DNA from: Firmicutes bacterium UBA6132
GTDB taxonomy: Bacteria; Bacillota_A; Clostridia; Tissierellales; Sedimentibacteraceae
Direction of reading: 5' to 3'
Assembly (NCBI GenBank): GCA_002435835.1
Contig: DIVM01000005.1
Location: forward strand, 1-9,497
DNA: 9,497 nucleotides
Shown here: one piece after another, positions 1 through 6,619 of the stretch
Layout: the number at the start of each line of letters is the position of its first letter
Numbering within the stretch: the stretch's first letter is position 1
Translations under genes and position numbers: made by a program
Notes under the pieces: model-generated
Seen by the model: only the letters and a program-made list of their open reading frames with translations
The model's database searches: none
Told to the model about the DNA's origin: nothing

Positions 1-2
1 AA

Positions 3-818
3 ACTAAGGGCATAATTGGTATTAACTTAATGGCTGCCATGAACAATTATGAATTATATGTAAAAGAAGCAGTTAAAGAAAAAATAGATATAATTATATC
101 GGGAGCTGGTCTTCCAATAGCATTGCCTAAATTGGTACAAGGAACTAATACAAAAATAGCTCCTATAGTATCATCAGCTAAAGCTGCAAAAGTAATAATA
201 AACAGTTATCTTAAACACGACAGGCTTCCTGATGCAGTTGTAGTTGAAGGACCTTTAGCAGGAGGACATTTAGGATTTAAATACGAAGAACTTATAGAAA
301 AAAGCTATAAATCGTTAAAACAAATAACTATAGAAGTAAAAGAATTAATAAAAACATATGAAGAAAAATATGATGTAAAAATCCCAGTTATATCTGCTGG
401 TGGAATAAGAACAAAAAAAGATATTGAAGAAGTAATGGAAGCAGGTGCTGATGGAGTTCAAATTGCAAGTTTATTTGTACCAACAGTAGAATGTGATGCT
501 CATGAAAACTTTAAGCGTGCATATCTTGAAGCTACAAATGATGATGTAATGATAATTAAAAGTCCAGTTGGAATGCCAGGTAGAGCTTTAAAAACAAACT
601 TTTTATTAAATTCAATAAATGGTGAAGGCGAACTTATAAATAAATGTTACCTATGCATTAAAAACTGTGATACAAAAAACATTCCATATTGTATTACTAC
701 AGGCTTAGTAAACTCAGTTACAGGTGGCGATGGTTTGATATTCGCAGGAGCTGACATTGGAAACATTGAAAAAAGGTTAAAAACTGTAAAAGAAGTTATA
801 GATGAATTAATTAATTAA
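3..818 (+). CDS. Nitronate monooxygenase / NPD-family FMN oxidoreductase (5' partial)
   Basis: The reading frame is open to the left edge (first full codon at base 3; it reads TKGIIGINLM before the internal ATG at 30), so the N-terminus lies outside the window and the ATG at 30 is not the true start. The family is the TIM-barrel, FMN-dependent 2-nitropropane dioxygenase/nitronate monooxygenase group, related to FabK and YrpB, which oxidises alkyl nitronates or acts as a flavin-dependent reductase. Seen directly: the family motif EGPLAGGHLG (bases 246-275, with the conserved His at 267-269), the phosphate-binding SAGGI (393-407) and GADGVQIAS. A Cys-rich C-terminal stretch, C-x2-C-x3-C-x7-C, lies at 645-692. 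Family membership is secure, but the substrate cannot be decided; a FabK-like enoyl-ACP reductase is the main alternative. The gene ends with TAA just before a terminator. Confidence 0.9.
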   Translation, partial: TKGIIGINLMAAMNNYELYVKEAVKEKIDIIISGAGLPIALPKLVQGTNTKIAPIVSSAKAAKVIINSYLKHDRLPDAVVVEGPLAGGHLGFKYEELIEKSYKSLKQITIEVKELIKTYEEKYDVKIPVISAGGIRTKKDIEEVMEAGADGVQIASLFVPTVECDAHENFKRAYLEATNDDVMIIKSPVGMPGRALKTNFLLNSINGEGELINKCYLCIKNCDTKNIPYCITTGLVNSVTGGDGLIFAGADIGNIEKRLKTVKEVIDELIN

Positions 819-840
819 ATAATTAAACAAAAAGTTATTG

Positions 841-892
841 GACCTGCTGTTGAAACATATAATTATTATATGTAAGGACTGCAGGTCTTTTT
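841..892 (+). terminator. Rho-independent terminator after the NPD-family gene
   Basis: The arms GACCTGC (841-847) and GCAGGTC (881-887) pair perfectly. A second inner helix, ACATATA (855-861) with TATATGT (867-873), gives a long stem. It is followed directly by TTTTT (888-892). It lies 22 bases after the stop codon and closes the upstream transcription unit. Confidence 0.85.
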
Positions 893-914
893 GTTAAATA
901 ATGTTTATTTGCTC

Positions 915-943
915 TTGACTTTATAATATTCAGGTACTATACT
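915..943 (+). promoter_or_regulatory. Promoter P1 upstream of putP (TTGACT-17-TATACT)
   Basis: TTGACT (915-920), a 17-base spacer and TATACT (938-943) match the sigma-A consensus at 10 of 12 positions. Transcription would start near 950, which leaves an unusually long leader of about 280 bases before the putP start codon. Assignment rests on sequence match only. Confidence 0.65.
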
Positions 944-996
944 GTTTTTATATGGGAAAACAAAAATACCAGGAAATCGTTAACTAATTAACAAAA

Positions 997-1014
997 TAAT
1001 GTAATTAATGTAAT
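997..1014 (+). repeat. Tandem 9-base direct repeat TAATGTAAT x2
   Basis: TAATGTAAT occurs twice with no gap (997-1005 and 1006-1014) inside the putP leader downstream of P1. It could be a paired protein-binding site or simple AT-rich slippage. Nothing in the sequence decides between these. Confidence 0.4.
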
Positions 1015-1083
1015 GATTTTAATTTAATGAACCTTACTATAAACTTGACAAAATTTATACAATTCAGAAAGGAGGCCATAAGC

Positions 1084-1125
1084 TTGTCAAATTTAGTGAG
1101 ATCAGATAAATGCAATAATCTGTGA
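1084..1125 (+). CDS. Possible 13-residue leader peptide upstream of putP
   Basis: A strong Shine-Dalgarno AAAGGAGG (1068-1075) has no long gene behind it. Eight bases downstream a TTG (1084) opens a frame that ends at TGA (1123-1125) and would encode MSNLVRSDKCNNL. The TTG lies within TTGTCAA (1084-1090), the exact reverse complement of TTGACAA (1045-1051), so a 7-bp helix could hide the start codon. The short length and TTG start make translation uncertain. The argument for it is the quality and spacing of the ribosome binding site inside an otherwise non-coding leader. It could be a regulatory leader peptide or a relic of a decayed gene. Confidence 0.3.
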   Translation: MSNLVRSDKCNNL

Positions 1126-1136
1126 CTAATCTTTTT
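1093..1136 (+). terminator. Weak candidate attenuator overlapping the leader peptide
   Basis: TTAGT (1093-1097) can pair with ACTAA (1125-1129), and inside it CAGAT (1103-1107) with ATCTG (1118-1122). An asymmetric internal loop separates the two helices, and a run of five T (1132-1136) follows shortly after. The helices are only 5 bp each and AT-rich. The position over the leader peptide and just before promoter P2 is what makes it worth recording. Confidence 0.2.
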
Positions 1137-1138
1137 AC

Positions 1139-1167
1139 TTGCCTTTTGTTTTACTGCTTATTATAAT
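1139..1167 (+). promoter_or_regulatory. Promoter P2 of putP (TTGCCT-17-TATAAT)
   Basis: TTGCCT (1139-1144), a 17-base spacer and a perfect TATAAT (1162-1167) predict a start near 1174 and a short 60-base leader carrying the putP ribosome binding site AGGGAGG (1221-1227). Together with P1 it gives putP two stacked promoters. The rest of the 893-1233 gap shows only AT-rich sequence. Confidence 0.6.
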
Positions 1168-1233
1168 TGATTATTTATCTATATAAGGCAGAGTTCTTAT
1201 TATTTTAATTAGTACAATTGAGGGAGGAATACA

Positions 1234-2808
1234 ATGAGTGGAGAAGCTTTAAGAACGTTTGTTGCCATGGTAGCTTACATGGCAGTAGTAATTGGTATTG
1301 GATTGTATTTTGCAAAGAGAGCAAATGAAAGCAGTGAGAACTTTTTTATTGGTGGAAGGTCTTTGGGGCCGTGGGTTACAGCAATGAGTGCAGAAGCATC
1401 GGATATGAGTGGATGGCTCTTAATGGGTCTTCCTGGTGTTGCATATTGGGTTGGTTTAAGTGATGCTATATGGACTGCTATAGGTCTTGGTTTAGGAACT
1501 TATATTAACTGGTTAATAGTAGCTAAAAGGCTTCACAATTATTCAGTTATTTCAGGAGATGCAATAACTATTCCTGATTTTTTCAGCAATCGTTATAAAG
1601 AAAGTAATAAAATTATAATGACTATTGCAGCAGTATTTATTTTAGTATTTTTTACTGTTTATGCAGCAAGTTGTTTTGTAACTGTTGGAAAACTTTTTAG
1701 TACATTATTTGGATTTTCATATCATTCAATGATGATATCAGGAGCATTGTTTGTTGTTTTCTATACATTTGTTGGTGGATTTTTAGCAGAAACTGCATCC
1801 GATACAATGCAAGGTGTTGTAATGTTTTTTGCACTTGTAGTAATTTTATTTACAGGTACTTCAGCTGCAGGTGGTATTTCAGCAGTTATAGATAATGCAA
1901 AATCAATACCTGGATTTTTCGAGTTTTTTGGTATAGCTTCTCCTACAGTGGTTGATGGAGTACAACAAGTTGCAAATAAAGCACCTGTATTTGGTGAAGC
2001 TGGAAAATATGGATTATATACAATATTATCTACTATGGCTTGGGGACTTGGATATTTCGGAATGCCACAAGTATTAACAAGATTTATGGCTATTAGAGAT
2101 GCAAATGAGTTAGCATTATCAAGAAGAATAGCAACTATATGGGTATTTATATCTCTATTAGCAGCAGTTGCAATTGGTTTGATAGGAAGAACTTTATTTC
2201 CTACAGAACTACTTACAGCTGGTCAAGCTGAAAGTGTATTTATAGTTTTATCACAAAAGCTTCTTAATCCATTATTTGCTGGTGTTGTAATGTCAGGTAT
2301 TCTTGCAGCAACAATCAGTTCATCGGACTCATATTTATTAATTGCAGCTTCAGCTTTTGCAAAAAACATATATGAAGGATTAATTAAAAAGGATGCTACT
2401 GATGCTCAAGTTATGAATGTATCAAGGATAATATTAATTACTATATCTGTAATTGGTGTTATTATAGCATTAGATGAAACAAGTATTATATTTAAAGTAG
2501 TTTCATTTGCATGGGCAGGATTCGGTGCAACATTTGGACCTTTAATGTTATTTTCTTTATTCTGGAAAAGAACTACAAGAGAAGGTGCCATTGCAGGTAT
2601 GCTTTCAGGTGGAGCAATGGTATTTATTTGGAAACTAATTCTTAAGCCAATGGGCGGAATATTTGGTGTTTATGAATTATTACCAGCATTTATAATTTCT
2701 GCTATTGTAATTTATGCTGTTTCATTAGCAACAAAAGAACCTTCTGCTGAAATTCAAGATGAATTTGAAAAAGCTAAAGTAGGAAATATAAGCAAAGTAA
2801 ATAAATAA
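1234..2808 (+). CDS. putP: Sodium/proline symporter (PutP-like, SSS family)
   Basis: This is a 524-residue integral membrane protein of the sodium:solute symporter family, close to the roughly 500-residue PutP length, which couples Na+ entry to proline uptake. Hydrophobic segments run through the whole length, consistent with the family's 13 membrane helices in a LeuT-type fold. The diagnostic PutP stretch AEASDMSGWLLMGLPG is at residues 53-68. By alignment from memory, D57 and S59 match the E. coli Na+ ligands D55/S57, and S362-S363 occupy the S340/T341 position, a conservative change. The segment from about 103 to 120 (YSVISGDAITIPDFFSNR) is also PutP-like. The start is fixed by AGGGAGG six bases before ATG. 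Specificity for proline rather than another amino acid is inferred from family resemblance. The gene stands alone between two terminators, with no proline catabolic gene beside it. Confidence 0.88.
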   Translation: MSGEALRTFVAMVAYMAVVIGIGLYFAKRANESSENFFIGGRSLGPWVTAMSAEASDMSGWLLMGLPGVAYWVGLSDAIWTAIGLGLGTYINWLIVAKRLHNYSVISGDAITIPDFFSNRYKESNKIIMTIAAVFILVFFTVYAASCFVTVGKLFSTLFGFSYHSMMISGALFVVFYTFVGGFLAETASDTMQGVVMFFALVVILFTGTSAAGGISAVIDNAKSIPGFFEFFGIASPTVVDGVQQVANKAPVFGEAGKYGLYTILSTMAWGLGYFGMPQVLTRFMAIRDANELALSRRIATIWVFISLLAAVAIGLIGRTLFPTELLTAGQAESVFIVLSQKLLNPLFAGVVMSGILAATISSSDSYLLIAASAFAKNIYEGLIKKDATDAQVMNVSRIILITISVIGVIIALDETSIIFKVVSFAWAGFGATFGPLMLFSLFWKRTTREGAIAGMLSGGAMVFIWKLILKPMGGIFGVYELLPAFIISAIVIYAVSLATKEPSAEIQDEFEKAKVGNISKVNK

Positions 2809-2828
2809 TAAATAGTAATAATAAAAAG

Positions 2829-2863
2829 TAAAGAAGCTGAATAAAAAGGCTTCTTTATTTTTT
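2829..2863. terminator. Bidirectional terminator between putP and aroK
   Basis: TAAAGAAGC (2829-2837) and GCTTCTTTA (2849-2857) form a perfect 9-bp stem with an 11-base loop, followed by T's at 2858-2863. Read on the minus strand the stem is followed by a T-rich stretch (ACTTTTTA), so it can serve both convergent genes. Confidence 0.85.
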
Positions 2864-2884
2864 AATTAAATATTCATTAAATTA

Positions 2885-3379
2885 TTATATATTTACATTT
2901 TTAATTATTTGATCTACTGCAGTTTCAATAGTATCCTCATTTATAATTTCTATGTCACAATATGATTTATATAGTTGTATTCTTTCATTATAAAGTGTAT
3001 ATAATCTTTCTTTTCCATCAGCTAAAAGAGGTCTTGTGCTTGCATCTATGTCTTTAATAATATTTTCAACAGGTCTATTTAAAAATATTATAATAGAATT
3101 TTCTTTTAATGCATCTATGTTTTCTTTTCTTTTAACTAATCCTCCACCCGATGCTATGACAAGTGAACTTAATTTTCCTAATATAACAGAGCATTTAGAT
3201 TCAATATCTCTAAAATGATTTTCGCTAATAGAGAACATTTCTTTAATGCTTTTTCCATCATAGCTAACCATGTAATCATCCATATCAATGAATTTTCTAT
3301 TAAGTTTTTCAGCAACTAATTTTCCTGTTGTAGTTTTCCCACTACCTGGCATGCCTATTATCACAATATTCTTGCTCAT
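2885..3379 (-). CDS. aroK: Shikimate kinase
   Basis: Cytoplasmic enzyme of aromatic amino acid synthesis that phosphorylates shikimate at the 3-hydroxyl with ATP. At 164 residues it has normal family length. Visible motifs in order: Walker A GMPGSGKT (9-16), the D-x-D pair D32/D34 for Mg2+ and shikimate, FRDIE (56-60) with the substrate-binding Arg57, the glycine triplet GGG (78-80), and the lid RPLL (116-119) with its ATP/substrate Arg. All key residues appear intact. The ATG is preceded on the minus strand by AAGGAG at a normal distance. No other shikimate-pathway gene is in the window, so it is a stand-alone copy. It converges on putP and diverges from the SLH gene. No convincing promoter was found in the AT-rich gap upstream. 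Confidence 0.93.
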   Translation of the reverse strand: MSKNIVIIGMPGSGKTTTGKLVAEKLNRKFIDMDDYMVSYDGKSIKEMFSISENHFRDIESKCSVILGKLSSLVIASGGGLVKRKENIDALKENSIIIFLNRPVENIIKDIDASTRPLLADGKERLYTLYNERIQLYKSYCDIEIINEDTIETAVDQIIKNVNI

Positions 3380-3464
3380 AAAAACTCCTTACAATTATAT
3401 TTGTTTTATTTATTCAAAGTTCGACATAAAATAATTTTAAATTCATATATAATATAAACTTATC

Positions 3465-3481
3465 ACATAAGATGCTTATGT
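3465..3481. promoter_or_regulatory. Inverted repeat between divergent aroK and SLH genes
   Basis: ACATAAG (3465-3471) and CTTATGT (3475-3481) form a perfect 7-bp inverted repeat around a 3-base centre, in the middle of the 219-base divergent intergenic region. It sits about 30 bases upstream of the -35 of the SLH gene. It has the size and placement of an operator, but this is inference only. Confidence 0.35.
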
Positions 3482-3511
3482 CAATAGATTTTTCTATATG
3501 AGCTTAATTAT

Positions 3512-3540
3512 TTGCGGAAAAAAATATAGTGTGATATAAT
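3512..3540 (+). promoter_or_regulatory. Promoter of the SLH protein gene (TTGCGG-17-TATAAT)
   Basis: TTGCGG (3512-3517) and a perfect TATAAT (3535-3540) are separated by 17 bases. The predicted transcript would begin close to a 7-bp hairpin, ATTATTC (3544-3550) with GAATAAT (3557-3563), that could protect the 5' end of the mRNA. Confidence 0.6.
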
Positions 3541-3588
3541 TTCATTATTCCATAAAGAATAATAAAATAAAAAACTAAAGGAAAACAT

Positions 3589-3593
3589 GGAGG
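3589..3593 (+). promoter_or_regulatory. Ribosome binding site that decides the SLH gene start
   Basis: GGAGG lies five bases before the ATG at 3599 and overlaps the earlier in-frame ATG at 3587. The earlier ATG has only AAAGGA (3577-3582) at a tight 4-base spacing. The later start is therefore preferred, and it also gives a cleaner signal peptide that begins with lysines (MKIKLLRK). Confidence 0.6.
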
Positions 3594-3598
3594 AATTT

Positions 3599-5458
3599 AT
3601 GAAAATAAAATTACTGAGAAAAATTTTATCATTGACTTTAGTACTTACAATTGTATTTAGTTCAGTTGCTAGCGCTGTAACATTTACTGATATATCAAAA
3701 CACTGGGCAAAGGATTATATAGAAAGAGTTGCAGAATATGGAATAGTGCAAGGTTATAGCAATGGAACATTTAAGCCTGATGGTAATGTTACAGTTTTAG
3801 AAGCATTAGTAATGATGTCAAGACTATATAAATTAGATGATGATGTTAAAAACCAAATTGTTGAACAGTACAAGCCTATTCTCCAGGAAATGGATAATAC
3901 AAAATATCGAGAGTGGTCTTTTGATTATTTGGCCATAATAATAGCTTTAAATATTGTTTCAGAAAATGGCATAAGAACTATGTTTGAAAAAAATGCTAAT
4001 GGAGTTATACCTATTACGCAACCAGCCAGCAAAGAAGAAATTGCAATTTTATTAACTAAAGCGATGATGCTTGGGGATGAAGCGAAAAATTTAAAAGTAT
4101 ATACGCTTCCATTTAATGATGTTTCTCAAATTTCAACTGCTGCTAGACCATATATATATTTAATGTATGAAAATGGAATTTTGTTAGGGGATACTAAAAA
4201 GAATATTAACCCAAAAAGTAATATTTCAAGAGCAGTTATAAGCACTATGTTGGACAGGGCATATACATATATTAGTGAAAATGATGTTAAGCCTGATTTA
4301 AGTGAATATGATCAATTAACTGAAATAAAAGGAACTGTAACTCAAGTAACTATGGGCAGCGCTGAATCTACTATATATGTTAAAACAGGGGACTCTACTT
4401 CCATAATAAAAGTAAATGAAAATTCAAAAATATATCTAAATGATGCAGTTACAAATATTTCTAATATTAAACTTAATATGTTAATAACATGTTATGTAAA
4501 TGATGAAAAATTTGCAAAAACAATTGAACTTGATAGTTTAACTAAAACCATTAGTGGCACAATTTCAAATGTAGCATTTACACCTCCTGCTAAAATTACG
4601 ATAACCGATGAAAATGGTTATAATAAAATATATGATGTATCTGAAAATGCAACTGTTTATTTAAACGGTAAAACAACATTGCTTAAAAATTTATTAAAAG
4701 ATGATTTAATAACTGCTTTAGTAAAAGATGGAGTAATAAGTGATATTAAGTCAACAAGTAAAACTCAGATTTATACTGGTAAAATAACAAATATAGATTA
4801 TTTTAGTTATCCTGTTAAAATAACTATTAAAACTGATGTAGGTAGTTTAATGACATTTGATTATACAAAAAGTGTTATTATAACAAGAAACTTATTGCAG
4901 TCAAGCTTTGATCAAGTAAGGGCGAGTGATATAGTAACTTTAACTGCTGAATATGGTAAAATGGTTGAATTAAATATTGTTGCAAAAGAAGCAGAAATAA
5001 GCGGTGTAATTAAAGAAATATTAATTGGACCATATAATAAAATAAAAGTAGAAGACATAGATGGAAATATAAAAGAATATTTAGTAAGTAGTAATGTTAA
5101 TATTAAAATAGGAGAGAGTGTATCGACTATTTATGATTTACGTATTGGTTATAAAGTAAATATAAATACATTTGGAGATGAAATAGTAACATTACAAGCA
5201 GAAGAAACTCAAACTGTTAACAATTTAAATGGCAAAATAATATATGTAAATTTAAATGAAAACTTAATAATGATGCAAAATATAAAATCAAATGGTCAAA
5301 ACGAGCTTATATATTTAACAGTTACAAATGCTACAAAAATATTTAACACTGCTGGTGAAACAAAATATATGAAAGATATTACAGAAGGAAAAAATATTAT
5401 TTGTACTGCACTTTTACAAGATGGTGATAATGTAGCAGTGAGCATTTTAATTCAATAA
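3599..5458 (+). CDS. Secreted SLH-domain protein with five ~75-residue tandem repeats
   Basis: From the preferred start the protein has 619 residues (623 from the ATG at 3587). A signal peptide (1-26) has a basic start, hydrophobic core and a VASA cleavage site. Three SLH modules follow at about 29-76, 104-156 and 171-224; the first is typical (FTDISKHWAKDYIERV and GYSNGTFKPDG), the others are degenerate. The ITRAE-type motif used for cell-wall polymer binding reads TVLE, SKEE and SRAV in the three modules. The rest, about 243-619, is five repeats, each opening with a hydrophobic-x-G-x-[IV] strand around Gly 245, 320, 394, 469 and 545, a period of 74-76. These are beta-rich and resemble OB-like or small barrel domains, but I do not recognise the family. 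Inferred role: non-covalent attachment to the cell wall and display of a repetitive surface stalk. No catalytic motif is visible. It is transcribed alone, with its own promoter and terminator. Confidence 0.85.
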   Translation: MKIKLLRKILSLTLVLTIVFSSVASAVTFTDISKHWAKDYIERVAEYGIVQGYSNGTFKPDGNVTVLEALVMMSRLYKLDDDVKNQIVEQYKPILQEMDNTKYREWSFDYLAIIIALNIVSENGIRTMFEKNANGVIPITQPASKEEIAILLTKAMMLGDEAKNLKVYTLPFNDVSQISTAARPYIYLMYENGILLGDTKKNINPKSNISRAVISTMLDRAYTYISENDVKPDLSEYDQLTEIKGTVTQVTMGSAESTIYVKTGDSTSIIKVNENSKIYLNDAVTNISNIKLNMLITCYVNDEKFAKTIELDSLTKTISGTISNVAFTPPAKITITDENGYNKIYDVSENATVYLNGKTTLLKNLLKDDLITALVKDGVISDIKSTSKTQIYTGKITNIDYFSYPVKITIKTDVGSLMTFDYTKSVIITRNLLQSSFDQVRASDIVTLTAEYGKMVELNIVAKEAEISGVIKEILIGPYNKIKVEDIDGNIKEYLVSSNVNIKIGESVSTIYDLRIGYKVNINTFGDEIVTLQAEETQTVNNLNGKIIYVNLNENLIMMQNIKSNGQNELIYLTVTNATKIFNTAGETKYMKDITEGKNIICTALLQDGDNVAVSILIQ

Positions 5459-5474
5459 ACTTAATTATAATATT

Positions 5475-5508
5475 AAATGCATTAGTTTAATAACTCTAAT
5501 GCATTTTT
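5475..5508 (+). terminator. Terminator of the SLH protein gene
   Basis: AAATGCATTAG (5475-5485) and CTAATGCATTT (5496-5506) form a perfect 11-bp stem with a 10-base loop. A T-run that begins in the 3' arm reaches 5508. It starts 17 bases after the stop codon. Confidence 0.88.
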
Positions 5509-5545
5509 ATATTATAGGAAAGTATTACTTTCCTATAATATAAAA
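5505..5545. repeat. 18-bp perfect inverted repeat abutting the terminator
   Basis: Bases 5505-5522 (ending TATAGGAAAG) pair without mismatch with 5528-5545 (beginning CTTTCCTATA) around a TATTA loop. It overlaps the T-run of the preceding terminator by four bases. No T-run follows it on the plus strand, so it is not a standard second terminator. It may be an mRNA-stability hairpin, a protein-binding site or a tiny palindromic element. Confidence 0.8.
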
Positions 5546-5552
5546 CAATTGC

Positions 5553-5581
5553 TTTAATAATTTTATTAAATGTTGTATAAT
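5553..5581 (+). promoter_or_regulatory. Candidate promoter of the lipoprotein gene (TTTAAT-17-TATAAT)
   Basis: A perfect TATAAT (5576-5581) lies 17 bases after a weak TTTAAT (5553-5558). A second TATAAT follows at 5583-5588, so the exact -10 is ambiguous. Either would drive the lipoprotein gene and probably the oxidoreductase behind it. Confidence 0.45.
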
Positions 5582-5636
5582 GTATAATAAATAAACCTAG
5601 GATAAATTCAATTTTTAAAGATAAATTGGAGGATTT

Positions 5637-6572
5637 ATGAGAAAAACAGCTTTTATATTATTGATAACATTAGTGACAGTAGTTGGTTGTACAAAAATTC
5701 CTGCATCAGAGGAAACTGGCATTAAACCTGGTGAATATGAAGGTCAAATGAAGACTGAGGAATTAAAATCTGAAAATGATAAATTGAAGTCAGAACTTGA
5801 ATTAACAAAAGAACAATTAAAAAAACTTGAAGAAGACTTAACAGAACTTACTACTAATAATAATGTATCTACAAAAAAGTTAACTGAAGCAGAATCAATT
5901 ATAATGATGTTTCAAGATACAAAAATACCTAAGTTTACTATAGAGAAGGCAGATAAAAACAATATAGTAAATTATCTTACTGAAAAAAGTAACTTTTTAA
6001 ATAACAGTTATAAAAATATTGTTATTATACCTTTGAATTCAATAGAAAATAAAGTTATGTTTTATACTTCAGGCTATGGTGAAAACCACAATCAAATATT
6101 TTTGTGGGATACTGCTAAAACAGAACCAGTTATGATAGATGGTGCTAATTTTAATGAAAATGGAAATTGGAAATGGCTATTACAGGATAAATATTTACTT
6201 CTTTCATCGACCGACAACACAAATAAAGTGTTAGATATGAGCACTTTGAAAGTGTCCAATGCATTTAAGGGAATAAATGAAACTATGTATTTCTTTAAAG
6301 AAACTACAAGTGTATTGATGAAAAGAAACGCTGCAAGCGCAGAATCACCATTTATTGTATATGATTTTTTAACAGGGGATCAAAAAGAAGTTCTTTTAGA
6401 TAATAAAAGTAAATTTAATAATTTTAAAGTAGATGAAAATAATAATGAAATAATATTTACTGGTATTTATGAAGAAAATGATATAAGCTATGCAGTTGAA
6501 GCATCCTTAAAAATAGATAAAATAAAACAAAAATATATCACAAAAACTGCTACCACTTCTTCAACAAATTAA
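5637..6572 (+). CDS. Lipoprotein with coiled coil and beta-rich C-terminal domain, function unknown
   Basis: This 311-residue protein begins with a lipoprotein signal: basic MRK, a hydrophobic core and a lipobox VVGC with the acylated Cys at residue 18, so it should be anchored on the outer face of the cell membrane. Residues about 38-90 are rich in Glu, Lys and Leu with heptad-like spacing, which predicts a coiled coil. Residues about 125-300 hold repeated strand pairs (for example IFLWDTAKTEPVMIDG, LLLSSTDNTNKVLDMSTLKV, FIVYDFLTGDQKEVLLD) that look like blades of an incomplete beta-propeller; this fold is inferred. I do not recognise the family and see no catalytic motif. The start is fixed by GGAGG four bases before ATG. 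The oxidoreductase gene follows after 47 bases with no terminator between, so they are likely co-transcribed, although a functional link is not evident. Confidence 0.83.
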   Translation: MRKTAFILLITLVTVVGCTKIPASEETGIKPGEYEGQMKTEELKSENDKLKSELELTKEQLKKLEEDLTELTTNNNVSTKKLTEAESIIMMFQDTKIPKFTIEKADKNNIVNYLTEKSNFLNNSYKNIVIIPLNSIENKVMFYTSGYGENHNQIFLWDTAKTEPVMIDGANFNENGNWKWLLQDKYLLLSSTDNTNKVLDMSTLKVSNAFKGINETMYFFKETTSVLMKRNAASAESPFIVYDFLTGDQKEVLLDNKSKFNNFKVDENNNEIIFTGIYEENDISYAVEASLKIDKIKQKYITKTATTSSTN

Positions 6573-6619
6573 GGTGAATTTGTAAATTTATATATGTACA
6601 TAAGAAAGACGGATATAAT

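Noticed and set aside
1045..1060. TTGACA near TATACA in the putP leader as a third promoter
   Set aside because: The two elements are only a few bases apart, and no -10 sequence lies 16-18 bases downstream of TTGACA.
893..1233. Riboswitch or T-box upstream of putP
   Set aside because: No T-box, glycine, SAM, lysine or other conserved core that I know is visible; only short helices and the leader-peptide arrangement are supported.
2406..2591. Open frame on the minus strand inside putP (61 codons)
   Set aside because: It is fully antisense to the conserved C-terminal part of the symporter, has low-complexity Asn/Ile/Thr-rich product and no promoter or family signal.
3036..3218. Open frame on the plus strand inside aroK (60 codons)
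   Set aside because: It is antisense to the intact shikimate kinase motifs and has no recognisable product.
3394..3399. TATAAT on the minus strand as the aroK promoter -10
   Set aside because: Transcription would start on top of the ribosome binding site, and no -35 lies at the right distance.
6614..6619. TATAAT directly before the oxidoreductase ATG as a promoter
   Set aside because: It would start transcription inside the coding region and has no -35 partner; it is better read as AT-rich spacer.
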